Origin: Rhizophagus irregularis
Lineage: Eukaryota; Glomeromycota; Glomeromycetes; Glomerales; Glomeraceae
Length of the DNA: 64,000 nt
Direction: 5' to 3'
Assembly (NCBI RefSeq): GCF_026210795.1
Contig: NC_089446.1
Location: 1,670,001-1,734,000 of the forward strand
The position numbers and the translations under genes are program-made. Shown one piece after another: positions 44,783 to 56,830 of this stretch (positions are counted from its first letter, which is position 1; every line of letters begins with the position of its first letter). Below the pieces are notes generated by a model, which saw nothing but the letters and a program-made list of their open reading frames with translations, had not been told where the DNA came from and searched no databases.

Positions 44783-46266
44783 TAGTGCTCTACATGAGCC
44801 GGCTCGAGCCGAGCTACAGTTTGGCTTGGCTTGGCTTGAAGATCTGTGCCAAGCCAAGCCTGAAATGAGCCGAGCCACAAAAAATCTTGGCTCAGCTCAG
44901 TTCGAGCCAAGCTGAACCATGAAAATCCTGGCTTGAACCAAGCTGGGCTCGAGCTGGCTCGAGCTTTATCATAAAAACGTTTTCGCAACGTTTTACTTTA
45001 AATTATTAAAAAAAATGTTGCGAAACGTTTTTTACTTTTATATTTATATAAAACGCCGAAACTATTTGTTTCGGCATTTTTCCTTTTGATTTTACATGTA
45101 AAAATGCCGAAACTGATAGTTTCGGCATTTTTTTTTCGATTTTACATGTAAAAGTGCCGGAATAATTAGTTCCAGCGTATTTCCTTTTGGTTTTACATGT
45201 AAAAACGCCGAAACTGATAGTTTCGGCATTTTTTTCGATTTTACATGTAAAAGCGCTGGAATAATTGGTTCCGGCGTATTTCTTTTTGGTTTTACATGTA
45301 AAAACGCTGAAACTGATAGTTTCGGCGTATTTCTTTTAATTTTACATGTAAAAACGCCGAAACGGATAGTTTCGGCATTTTTTTTCGATTGTACATGTAA
45401 AAACGCCAGAATAATTAGTTCCGGCATTTTTCTTTTTGATTTTACATGTAAAAATGCCAAAACTATTAGTTTTGGCGTTTTTTTTAATTTTACATGTAAA
45501 AACGCTGGAATCATTAGTTATGGCGTTTTTTTTCGATTTTACATGTAAAAACGCCAGAATTATTAATTCCGGCGGTTTCTTTTTGATTTTACATGTAAAA
45601 ACGCCGAAACTATTAGTTCTGGCATTTTTTTTCAATTTTACATGTAAAAACGCTGGAATCATTAGTTCCGGCATTTTTCTTTTTGATTTTACATGTAAAA
45701 ACGCCGAAACTATTAGTTTTGGCATTTTTTTTAATTTTACATGTAAAAACGCTGGAACCATTAGTTCCGGCGTTTTTTTTCGATTTTACATGTAAAAATG
45801 CCAGAATTATCAATTCCGGCGGTTTCTTTTTGATTTTACATGTAAAAACGCCGAAACTATTAGTTCTGGCATTTTTTTTTCAATTTTACATGTAAAAACG
45901 CTGGAATCATTAGTTCCGGTGTTTTTTTTTCAATTTTACATGTAAAAACTTAAATAAACGTTTTCACAATGTTCTTTAATAAACAATGAAAAAAAGTTGC
46001 GAAAACGTTTCGTTTATGCATGCATTATTATATAAAAACATTTCGCAACATTTTTTGTATAATAGCTCGTTTGGCTCGTGAGCCAGCTCGAGCTTTTGGA
46101 GCCAAGTGTGTTACAGGCTCGAGCTTTTGAGCTGAGCCTAATAACTGGTTCGAGCTCTTCCAAGCTGGCTCGTGAGCCACCAAGCCAATTTAATCATGAC
46201 TTGGCTTGGCTCAGCTTGAAAAGCTTGAGCCAGCTCATGAGCCAGCTTAGCTCGTATAGAGCACTA
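44783..46266. mobile_element. hAT-type MITE, 1.48 kb, with double-palindrome array
   Basis: Ends TAGTGCTCTACATGAGCCGG and the complement of TAGTGCTCTATACGAGCTAA, flanked by ATATAAAT (44775-44782) and ATATAGAT (46267-46274), an 8-bp duplication with one mismatch. Each arm is rich in GAGCCAGCTCGAGC/GCTTGGCTTGGCTT words and then an AACGTTTTCGCAACGTT hairpin (44975-45035, 45955-46050). The centre is the tandem array at 45085-45955. Non-coding. Confidence 0.85.
45085..45955. repeat. About eighteen 48-51-bp units, each with two palindromes
   Basis: Each unit has the self-complementary TTTTACATGTAAAA and a hairpin of GCCGAAACTNNTAGTTTCGGC type (or the variant CGCTGGAATCATTAGTTCCGGC). ACATGT starts at 45094, 45144, 45195, 45243, 45294, 45344, 45393, 45444, 45492 and 45541, spacing 48-51 bp, continuing to about 45935. 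Adjacent units alternate in length and sequence, giving a higher-order repeat of about 99 bp. Because this is divisible by three, long frames appear on both strands; they are artefacts. Confidence 0.85.
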
Positions 46267-46796
46267 ATATAGATAGCATATATTAGAATAGAAAGTATTA
46301 CAAAATTTGTATAAATAGAAAGCGGAATTCAAGGTAATTCCATAGTTCTAATCCACAGAACTCAATAAAAATATAAGTTTCATTTAATTATTTGTTAGTA
46401 AAGTTTAATATTAATTAAAGGTAATAGGTTCGCCCTAAACTTTAATTGATGTTTGCTAAATTAATTTTAATTGAATAAAATGAAGATTTTTAAGATGAAT
46501 TAAATATACACTTTTGAAAAGTAATAATTCGTAGCGAGAGCTATCGAAGTTTGAAATTAAAGGTAAAAGTGGATATAATTTGGGAAAAATTCAGAGAAGT
46601 TAAATTTATTTTATATCGTTTGACGTTTTATATTACTAACGCTATTTATTTCGTGAACCAAGAATGTTGTTGTTGTTTATTAACTTGTTTATTCGTTTAA
46701 TTGTTCGTTTGTTCGTTTATTCGTTCGTTCAACTATGAGAATGCCCGTTTGATGTGGCAACTCTATAAATTGATGACAGAGGGAATCGGGGGACCT

Positions 46797-47056
46797 CATC
46801 GGGTAGCAGATATGTATCAGATATGTACCTGATATGTGTAGTATTAATGCTGAAAATCGGGTACCCGATATGTGTAAAATATGTGTAAATATATATATCG
46901 TTTACATATTATTTACATATCATATACATATCAGTACCCGATATGTATATGATATATATATTTACACATATCTTACACATATTGGGTACCCGATTTTCAG
47001 CATTAATATTACACATATCAGGTACATATCTGATACATATCTGCTACCTGATATAT
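46797..47056. repeat. Right subterminal palindrome of CACTA element 3
   Basis: Very similar to the complete MITE at 35603-35896 minus its left 22 bp: CGGGTAGCAGATATGTATCAG, CGGGTACCCGATATGTGTA and mirror copies. This defines the right end of CACTA element 3 up to the LINE insertion. Confidence 0.8.
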
Positions 47057-47202
47057 TAGTTTTTGGCCAGTAGTGAACTCTCTCCTGAATTTTTCAAAAA
47101 CGAAAATTCCGACGAAAATATTTTTTTATTATTTTTAAAAAATAATACAAGCTACTAATAAAATTTTATATTTTATATATTCCCAACTCAAAGCCCTCTA
47201 CT

Positions 47203-49326
47203 ATGTCTGGTAACTATGCCAAGAGAGGCCGTGGAAGTCATAACCCTAACAGTAGGAAAACTTCCCGTCAAGAACGAAAAAATAATAATAACTCTGATAA
47301 CTCAAGCTCCGATGGTGAAAACACTGTCCAGCAGAAACGTAATCGCATGATTACCGAAAATTCTATGGAAGAAGACTACGTTGCCGATGACCAGACGGCT
47401 GACGTTGGAGTAGATGGACCTTCCCTTAACCTCCTCAACAAAATACCTCTGGCGAAAATACTTTGACCTCCTCCCCGAAAAAATCTGCTGCGCCAACTGC
47501 GCCCAGTCACGTCGCGTCTTCTAGAAATGTGGACGCGTCCATGTATGCACCTTCAAACAAAGACTTGCAACAACCCCCTAACGCGTCGCCCAATTTGGAT
47601 ACCAATGGTGCTCCAGATGGCGATCATACCCCAGATCCAGTGGTAACCCTCGCCATAACCAGAGATGATTTTCAGGCTGCGGCTGCGCCGAATGCTGCCC
47701 CTGAATCTCTCAAGAAATTCCCTACCAATAAAGCCCTTATTGAGGCTGTTAATAACCTTTTTTTAGAAACTTACAAGTCGTTTACTGGAAAAGCGCGTAT
47801 GACTGGTTCTGGTGAAGCCAAACGCCTCGTTATCCACTTCCATACCGCTGAAGCACGCGATTTGTGCGTTGGTTCCTCTCATCCTGAGTTCCCTGACTTG
47901 ATCTTTCATGCACATGACCCTCGCCAGCTCCGATCCAATGAAGATCTCCGGGCTATCCAAGTTACCGATATCCCTTTCTTTATTAAGAAGGATAACCTCA
48001 TGGCTTATTTCAAAAAATTTGGTAATATTACCTCTTGCCGCCTCTTCTCCAGACCTAATGCTAAAGTCCAGCAAGCCCGTATTGTGTACGATCATACCGA
48101 TTCAATTGCTCGTTTCACCGACCAATGGGCTGTATACTATTTCTTCACCTGTCTCAGAATTACTCCATGTTTCTATACTGTGGATCAAAAGGCTGCGCGC
48201 CGTCAATACGTTGCCACCCTCACTCAACTTCCCCCAATGTTAAGGATATCAACTTGGCTCCTCTTACCCGTGACCTTGGCGCTAAGGCTGTCAATGTTCC
48301 GCTTTCTTTAAATTCTTACAAACCCAAAAGATGGGCCTACGTCACCTTCAACTCCCAAGAAACCATGGATGCTGCTATGGAACAGACTGTCAGCTTCCAA
48401 GGCAAAGTGCTTTTCTGGTCCTCCCCAGATAATACTAACAAACTTTGTCACAGATGTGGCAAATTAGGTTGTGCTTCGAATTTTTGCCCACTCAAACAAA
48501 CCAGAGGTAGAAGTCGCACTCGCGACCCTGTTGCAAAACTCAAAGAACGATTTAATGTTAATCAACCTCGTCGCTCCAATTCTAATACTGCCAATGCACG
48601 TTCTCGCTCTCGATCTCGCTCCAAATCTAAAGATCGATCTGTTTCCAATTCTGGACGAGCCAATAACGTTTCCCACGACCGCACTAATAATGCTAATAAT
48701 CATAACAAACCCCCTCCCAATACCTCCCAACGTGCCCGCCATAATAGCAAAGAACGATCAGTCTCCTTTTCTTCCTCCTCTCGTTCTACAGCACGTCCCT
48801 TACCCCGACAAACTCCTAACTCTGCATTATCTCCTGATGATGCTAATAATATTTTAAACCTTTTGCGAGAATTACAATGTGAAGTTGCCAACTTTCACAA
48901 ACGCATCTCCGCTCTTGAACTTGCTGACCAACGGATGACTCGTATTGAATCTCACCTTGGTCTCGATTTACTTCCTGTGCCCAATGAACCTGAACCGGAC
49001 CTCATGCAAGAAGATGCCCCTGTAACTCATATTCCGCTTAATATTCAGTCTTCCGCTAAATCTTCACTGCCCCCAAAAGCATTTTAACGCGACCTTCGCC
49101 TACATTCACTATTATTCCTGACACATCACTTCCTTCTTCTCACCTTTCTCCAAATGCTCCTCCTTTTACCCCTATCTCCTCCACGCAAGAAGAAATTAAT
49201 GATCTCAAAAATAGTAGAGTCGCTATTGAAAGTAAATTGGACCAACTTACTGGTCACATCAAACAATTCATTGGCTCCCTTGGTGGCGCTCCCCTGGAAC
49301 AAGCTGATTCAGCTTCTTCTGTTTAA
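47203..49326 (+). pseudogene. LINE ORF1: RRM and CCHC RNA-binding protein, three frameshifts
   Basis: ATG 47203 gives a basic/Asn-Ser-rich start. The reading then changes frame near 47463, near 48235 (CCCCC run) and near 49075 (CCCCCAAAA run) and ends at 49326. In order: RRM-like region (LRAIQVTDIPFFIKKDNLMA ... FGNITSCRLF), a second RRM-like piece (RWAYVTFNSQETMDAA), CCHC knuckle CHRCGKLGCASNFCP, Arg/Ser-rich RSRSRSRSKSKDRS and a C-terminal coiled coil (EEINDLKNSRVAIESKLDQL). ORF1 proteins coat LINE RNA and help the reverse transcription complex. All breaks sit at short repeats or homopolymers, so they may be mutations or sequence errors. Confidence 0.75.
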
Positions 49327-49379
49327 TTTTCTTCTTCAAAAAATTTTAACTCCCCGATTGTTTATATCATTGTGTTTTA

Positions 49380-52300
49380 ATGTCAGACAATAATTTTAAT
49401 TATGATACCTTTGTACGAAACCCTCCCAACCCCGATAATGTTGCTAAAATTTTTTCACATGAATTGTTATTTTCTTCCTCTAGTAACACTTCTCCTATCC
49501 CCAACTCATTTAATATTTCCTCCTTCAATGTTAATGGCCTTAAAATGCATGGTCAGACTAAATTAGAAGAAATTTCTACTTTCTTTTCTTTAAAACATAT
49601 TTCCTTTGGTGGTATCGTTGATACTCATCTCCACCCTAAACAAATGAAGTTTTTATCCAAACGCATTTCTAATTATACTGTGTTTTCTTCTAATTTGGAT
49701 ACTTCTAAACAAATCCTTTCTTCTGGTGGTGTTTCCCTTTTTATTGAAAACTCCCTTGCTTCACATGTACAAGATTTCAAATCCCATTCTTCACGATTGC
49801 TCTCCGTTGACTTATATTTTAAAGGCAACGTCAAACTGCGTATATTTGTTATTTATATTCCTCCCCTGCTGAAAGTGCTTTGCGCATTGACACTATTGAT
49901 TTGCTTATTCAGCAACTTACCCTTACTAAACAAGCTGGTTTTTACCATGCTGTTTGTGGCGATTTTAATATGCATTTAGATAAATATTACCCTATTTACT
50001 TTAATCAACCCCAAATTGCTTCAAAACATATTCACCGATTATTTTTTCATCTCCTTTCTTATGGATATAAAGACTATATTCCTATTAATCTTTCCGATTC
50101 TTTAGGCACCTTTCATCGCAATGACCAAATTACTTGCGTTGATTACGTATGGTCCTGTCCTCTTCTTAAAAGATTTGCCCTTACTGCTTGCATTTTTGAT
50201 GCTCAAGACATTTGTACATCTGACCATAACCCTGTCATCACATACTTTGATATGTCCTTACTTTTTGCCTCTATCAAATTGGCTCGCGCTCGTCAACTTA
50301 AGCGCCAAACCCGTCGCGTCTTCAAATTTGATACTATAACTGATATTCAATGGACAGAATTCGCTGACAAAGCTGATGCTTTATGTGATGTCTTTCTTAC
50401 CTTTAACCTTTTCCTCCTGGCATATCAATCAAAAATGCGAATATCTCCAATCACGAATCCTTAAAGCCGCTAACGCTACTCTACCTTCTTCCACTGTTGG
50501 CAATAATTATACTCCTAAGGTTCCTAAAGATCTGGAAATCTTAACTCAACATTATCGGTTCTTAAATCGCCTAATGCATTCGATACGTTTATTGCGCAAA
50601 TATCCTTCAACCTATTCTACTGCTCATGAACATAAGTGGTCTACTCATTTAATCAGACTTCAAAACATTTTGCAACTATATAAGAAAGTATTTACTTTCG
50701 TTCCTACTTTGCCCTCTTCTTTTTCATCATGTCGACAAGACAATTTCAAGTCACTTCTTGATGATTTATCCAATATTTCAAAATCCTTACGGGGATTCTA
50801 TTTGCTTCAAGAAAAAGATTTTCAAGACTCCTCCATTCGTGCTCACTTGGACGATAGAAATAATAATTTTGAAACTTACCTTTCCTCTTTCATTGATTCA
50901 GCGCTTTCTCGTACCTGTCGCCGTATCACTCTGGATCGTGTCTTTATTGATCATCCCACTCACCCTCAGTTGCTAACTGATCCTAAGGACATAGATGATG
51001 TTGTAGTTAACCATTTCCAAAACTTTGTACCTATAAAGTCTACTCCTCCGGTATCCATTGATACACTACCGGATCGATGGTTTTCTGCCTATCAACCTAT
51101 GGATGATGTGTCCTCCTCCATCTATGATTCTTTAATGAATCCCCCTACCCTTGACGAATGGTTATCCACTGTTTCTTCTACTCCTAATGGTAAAGCCTCA
51201 GGTCCTTCCATGATTACGTATGAAATGCTCAAACATCTTGGATCTCGTACCTTGGCTTTACTTCTTATATTAATTCAAGCATGCCTTTCCAAAGCCGATA
51301 TTTCTGACTTATGGCGACAAGCAATGGTTTTTCCCATTCCCAAACCTCACGAATGGAAATGTCAATTGAAAAATACTCGTCCTATTACTTTACTTGAAGT
51401 GATTAGAAAATCTCTTGTCAAACTTTTTTATAATCGCCTTTCTACTATTATGGCTTCACATGATGTTCTTAAAGGTGGTAATTTCGCTGGTCTTCCTGGT
51501 GGTTCTTGCCGTGACCCTATTATTACTCTCGAATCTATTATCCATGATGCTGATGTCAACAAAAACCCACTTTGGATTCTTTCCCAAGACATTTCTAAAG
51601 CTTTCGACTCGGTCGATCTGACAATATTACGTTTTGCTCTAGAACGAATACGTCTTCCAGCTTCTGCTGTTAAGTTTATTCTTTCCCTTTTCACAAAACG
51701 CATTAATAGCATTTTCACTGCTCATGGATCCACGCCTGCTTATAGGGTTCGCATTGGTATTGACCAAGGCGAAGTTATTTCTCCTCTTTTATGGGTTATT
51801 TATATTGATCCTTTACTGACTGTCTTGAAGAATGAAATGATGGATCCTTATGTTCTTTCTACACCGTCTTTAATTGATTCTCCAAATCCTTCTTCTGATT
51901 TGAAGATTAATAATTTAGTATTTATGGATGACTCTACTCTTATTTCCTCGTCGAAAGCTGGCATGGAATCTATGTTATCCATTACAGAAGAATTTTATCA
52001 AATCAATAACACTTCTGCCAATCACAACAAATATGTGTTAATTACTAATTCGTTGCCTTTGTCTTCGAATTCCATTTTATCCCCTATTACCTTTAATTTG
52101 AATTTATCTTCTTTAAATAATATTCCTTCCATTACTATTACCCCAATTTCCATGACAACTTCTTTTCGTTTTTTAGGTGTCTGGTTTAACATTAAAAGCT
52201 CCCGGGATTTTGTCAAAAAACAACTCAAACGTGAATGTTGTTCGTTCGCTGCGACTATCTGCCCCGCAAAGCTCTCTTCCAAGCAAGTTGTGTACTTGCA

Positions 52301-55010
52301 TAATGCTGTTCTTATACCGAAACTTGAATACCGGATGCAAGTCACTCACTTGTCTGAATCTGACTGCCACCTAATAACGAGAAGTATACGATCTGTTGTA
52401 AAGCACAAAGCAAACTTTTCTCGTTCTTTACCCAATCCCATTTTATCTCTATCTCATGCCTTAGGCTTGATTAATTTGTTTGCTCATCAACGACAATGTC
52501 ATATTACCAATTTATTTTTAATGGCTAATTCTTCTTCTTCCTTTATTCAATGTCTTTTTATTTACAGATTGAGTTTGATTCAATATAATTTTTTAATTCC
52601 AATTTCTCCCCTTTTAATTAAGGATTGGTCTATATGGTCCTCTTTTTTTTCTTTTAAGAAAGATTATATCGCATGCACTATTGCTCTCTTATCTTCTACT
52701 CCTTTTCGTTTGCTTCATACTCAACTTTCGAAGCTTCCGAACTTAACTTTGTTGAATGGACGCGTTCCTTTATTTGAATGCATGACACCTAAGGCCTTTA
52801 AAGCCTATTTCCCTATTTTGCGAAAACGACAATTGTTTTATCTATCTCAGCTTGTTACTCCCCAAGGAACTCATTTAATTTCCTGGAAAGCCTACTATGA
52901 CAATTTGGTTGGACGACGTGGCCCTGGCCGTATCCCTTATTGGTATAAAGATATTCAGCAAGCTACTACTATTCCTGACACTAACAATCATTTGCTGGCT
53001 CAGTTTATTACTACGCCTACGATTGACTCTTCATTTTATGAATTGGCTCCTTGCCTATCCTCTCCTCCCACTACAAAAAATTGGATTGTCACGTTAGATG
53101 ACTACGGCTCTCCCATCTTTGGCAAACAACTTTTGGTCCAAGCAAGTCGTGGTACTTGTTCTATTGTTCACTGGGTTTCTCCTGATTGTGAATCTTCGCC
53201 TGGTGATCTCATTAGGCTTTCTCCTTGCCCTGGTTGTGCTGCTCATACTCCCTTGCCTCCTTCCAAAAAACGGAATGCTGATTTAACCCTTTGTACGCCT
53301 ACGGTTTCTTTACAACATTCGCTTATTCTGCCCACCACCAATGAGCGAATTAGACGTAACACTTTTGAAGTGTCTTCTCCTTTTACTTGGGCTGATATAG
53401 AAGATGGTGTCCGTCTTTATTATAGTCGATTGGATTTTGATTTTGATTCTCCTTCTGAAGATATTGTTGGAGCTCTCGCTCCTCCTATCACTATTGAATC
53501 CTCAGCTGCTGCTGTTTTTGCAAATTCCCCATTGGTCGTATCTTCAGACTCACGTTATATCTTTTTCACTGATGGGTCTCTTATTAATCTAGGCACTCCT
53601 GATGTTTCTATGGGCTGGTCCTGGATGCAAATTGTTCCAGATGCTGGTTTTCCTAACTCCATTGCCACTTATGCTCACGGCCTTATTCGTGATAATCCTT
53701 CTTCTTCTCGAGCTGAAGCTGCTGCTATTTACGCAGTTTTAACCATTTCTCCTCGCGACTCAGAAGTTACTATTTATACTGACTCGCTAACTGCCATTGA
53801 TGGCCTTCGAAGTTGCTCTTCCTATGTCTACTCAAACAGCCGTCTTTACTACAAAACTGAAAATTTTGAGCTTTGGGCTATTATTGAACGAACCATCCTC
53901 ACTAAGAATTTGACAGTCCTTCCTGTCAAAGTTAAAGCTCACTCTGGCAATTATTTAAATGATTTTGCTGACTCCTTGGCCAGTACTGCTCATATTGCGT
54001 CATCCAGTATTTTGATTTCTGGCATGGACCTCGCCTCTGCCCATGATTTTGTCTTGATTTATGACAATGACGTCGTTTGTGAATCTAATCCGCGACACCT
54101 TCTCAAACAATATTATCAAACGCAGTTAATGCGTGAATTGTTAAATTTAACGCGATTTCATTTTACTTCTTTATTATCATCTAATATAGATTATATTGTC
54201 GATTGGGAACTTACTTGGTTTACTTTGAATTTCAAGCCCTCTTATAATGCATCTTTTACTTTTGAGCATGCTTCAAGACACTTAACCTTTAAATTCAAAC
54301 TTTTCTTGGATGATTTACCCACATTAGAAAAGCTTAAGCGGACTCGACCAGACTTATACATGGACGAATTAACTTGCCGTTCTTGTGTCGACCGCATGGA
54401 AGACCTGATGCACCTTTTTATGTGCAAAAGACATCGTCTACCTATGCAACAAATTCTCCAATCTTATCAAAACCATTTGATTTCTAAAATTCAAGATGCT
54501 GGAAAATTGGCTGATATTGATCCTACTCCATTTATAGCTAAACTCACTTCTCTTTCATGTTGGTCCTTTTCTTCTACAAATTGGTCCTCTTACGCCCTTG
54601 TCCGTGGTTGTTTACCTAAACTCTTTATTGATTTATTTGTCAATTTATCCATTCCAAGAATCTCTGCGATTAAGGTTATCGCTGCTATTCATAACAATTT
54701 TGTTCAAAAGTTCAGAAAACAAATTTGGAATCCGCGTTCTTATGAGAAAAGTAGATGGGAAAACGCGATGAACATTACCCATAAGTTGAAAACTACTCCG
54801 AAGCCATCTAATTTGCCATTGTCAACGTACATACCTTACTCATTCTTACCACCTCCGACGCTACACAATTCACGTGACTCCAGAACCGATTGGTCGAAGA
54901 ACTCGATGAAATATGGTTTGCCTTGGTTTAATCACTTTTCGGGTTTTATGGGTCGTCTAACGGTGCTACTTAATAACAGCTTTTGCAGGATGGAGTGTCG
55001 ATTTTTATAG
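49380..55010 (+). pseudogene. LINE ORF2: endonuclease, reverse transcriptase, RNase H; two frameshifts
   Basis: ATG 49380. The endonuclease domain has FNVNGL, IVDTHLHPKQM (Asp where Glu is usual), CGDFNMH and TSDHNPV, with a frame change near 49870 and another near 50380. From 50376 a 1544-codon frame runs to 55010. It holds the RT (NGKASGPSMITYEMLKHL near 51187, DISKAFDSVDL near 51595, GIDQGEVISPLLW near 51760, LVFMDDSTLISS near 51917, where Met replaces the common Ala of FADD), the RNase H (FFTDGSLIN near 53563, SRAEAAAIYAVL, YTDSLTAIDGL, KVKAHSGNYLNDFADSLAS near 53930) and a C-terminal zinc knuckle CRSCVDRMEDLMHLFMCKRH. It would nick target DNA and copy the LINE RNA there. RNase H and the Cys-His tail point to the Tad/I group. 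Confidence 0.88.
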
Positions 55011-55285
55011 TGGGCGCGCTATTCGTTATTTTGTTAGCATAGTTGCTTCTACTTTGGTTGGAATATATCAAGGGGGAAGATCTGGGAAAATTTAGTGTAA
55101 TGCGATTTTTCTTTTTTAGATTAATTTTTTACTTTATTTTTTCTTAGGAGACTATATAGCTTTGTTTTTAGTTAGTTTTATTTTTATATTTTTCCTTTTA
55201 TTTTTTTGTAAATTGTAAAGTTCGAATAAATTTAATAAAGATAAAGGCTACTATGCCACATTTGCCTAGTTTTTGGCCAGTGATA

Positions 55286-56070
55286 GTATACAAGATCATT
55301 TAGTGTGATGCTATCTTAAACTAATCTTATTTTAGTAATCTAGTTAAATTAGTTATTTCATGGGCTTAATCTACTTGCTTTTCTGAAGTAAACTGACAAA
55401 AACTAATCGACATACTTAAAATGTTGTCAATCTTAATCTCTCACCCAAATGATGTTTCTTTACAATAATTATCTATTACGTGATTCTGTAAATTATTACG
55501 ATTAATCCAGTGACACCCAAAAAAATTCTGCAATAGTAAATTTATTCATCACATGTGTCACATCCCTCTGTGTTTCCATTTTATATAAGTATCTGAGGGA
55601 CTTAGTTTTTTTGATTTGTCAAAATCCTATTTGTCATGCCTTAGTCGTCACTATTTATTCACGTGTTACTGCATAGTACCAGCCCTGTGCAAAATTTTTT
55701 GGGCAGATTTTCAGGTGTCATAGGGTAGTTATTATTACATGACTACTGCACACATCAGCGATGTTTTAACATTTAGCGTTTTATTGATTAATAAAGTTAG
55801 TCTATATATATCAGGTTTTATTTTAATTTTAGTAAAGTAATAAAACAAAGTCAAAAGCAAAGAAATAACTTAATGCTCACATTAAATTGTCTAGGATCCG
55901 TGTACTTCCTCCTCTTTAATAGCATCATATATATTTCATTCGCTTCTTTAGCATTTTCTGATTCGTTATGTACTAAAAAATCATTAAAGTTTAGGAATTT
56001 GCACCAAAAAATGTCTTGGTAAAGTGATTGGTGTTATATGCAAATGATTTTATCTATCATTCCTGTTGTA
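55286..56070. other. AT-rich DNA, no gene seen
   Basis: No open frame of note. Sequence is unlike the neighbouring elements. Confidence 0.5.
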
Positions 56071-56074
56071 ACAG

Positions 56075-56268
56075 GTTAACTGGGGTTTAACTTAATAGAA
56101 GAGTCTTAAGTTAATCACAACTAATCACGTGAAATAACGTTGGATGTTCAGTTAAAAAAAATAGGTTTTTATTAAAATAATGTAAGATTTTGAATACGAC
56201 AAAAATATAGATAATCTCTTGGTTGCAAAATTAACTATCTTGAATTATACTACTGGAAATAATACTCT
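56075..56268 (+). repeat. Dispersed repeat, direct copy of 41804-41992
   Basis: Matches 41804-41992 and ends in AATAATACTCTTTC, directly abutting the repeat at 56271. The two are therefore neighbouring pieces here, but the first is found alone at 41804. Confidence 0.7.
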
Positions 56269-56270
56269 TT

Positions 56271-56828
56271 CCTCGCTTAATATAATCAAAAAGGAGAATT
56301 TTAATTCTTTGACAAAGTCATCTCAAAATGATGCCAGTAAAAGTGCTGTTAGGCAAGGTAAATGGAAATCTTTCACCATAAGCTAAACAATACTTCATCG
56401 AAAGTAATCAGTAGACACAGCAGATCTACTGAAATTAACTTTAGATTTGTTAAAATAATAGTTGTAGTTATAGGTATTGTGTAGTCATAGTTCTAATGCC
56501 AAAGTGTAATTACTAGATCTGCAAAGGTGGTTTTCTGATTAGATGGCAGTTTCAATCTATATTACGAACAAAGTATTTTGATTTTTGATTTTAACACCTT
56601 AGCTTGTTATAAATTTGGGTAATATATAAACTGTAGCCACTCTTGTTTTGTTAATAAATAAATAAAGCATAAATGCATAATAGCTCAATTAAAACCAAAT
56701 GAATGCTTAAGAACATTAAAAAACTTGAGAACCATCTAAAGTTAACGTTAAAGTAAAATAGAAAATGAAAAAATAAAAGAAAAAGATTAAGATCATGGAA
56801 ACAGAAAAATTACATCACACGTTACGTA
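56271..56828 (-). repeat. Dispersed repeat, inverted copy of 310-873
   Basis: Reverse complement of 310-873 with few differences, stopping exactly at TTACGTA, where the Maverick-like element begins. In the other copy the sequence continues ATAATAATC, so this one is interrupted. Confidence 0.85.
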
Positions 56829-56830
56829 AG

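Larger units (their letters stand above)
47072..55266 (+). mobile_element. LINE (Tad/I-like) retrotransposon, 8.2 kb
   Basis: Flanked by the 15-bp duplication TAGTTTTTGGCCAGT (47057-47071, 55267-55281), typical of target-primed insertion. Two genes, an RNA-binding ORF1 and an ORF2 with apurinic-type endonuclease, reverse transcriptase and RNase H, plus a short 3' region with AATAAA (55224) and no poly-A tail. The 5' region (47072-47202) has the TSS-proximal DNA only. Codon use is markedly less AT-biased than the surroundings. Confidence 0.9.
44130..55282. mobile_element. CACTA-like element 3 (non-autonomous) containing a LINE
   Basis: Starts CACTGGTTAAAAACTAATATATCGG-like at 44130. Its right end TTTTTGGCCAGTG closes at 55282. 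Target duplication ATA (44127-44129, 55283-55285). Without the LINE and its 15-bp duplication it is about 2.9 kb. It contains purine-rich AAAGATA repeats (44480-44780), a hAT-type MITE and a right subterminal CGGGTACCCGATATG cluster. No transposase. Confidence 0.85.

Noticed and set aside
45092..45895. Several overlapping open frames on both strands with HVK-SKK repeats
   Set aside because: They arise from a tandem repeat whose dimer length is near 99 bp, so every frame stays open. No start context, no family, and the same is seen on both strands.
45085..45955. Regular repeats suggesting a CRISPR array
   Set aside because: There are no unique spacers. The whole unit repeats, and the setting is a eukaryotic MITE.
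51428..52370. Minus-strand frames within the LINE
   Set aside because: Shadows of ORF2; the reverse transcriptase motifs are on the plus strand.
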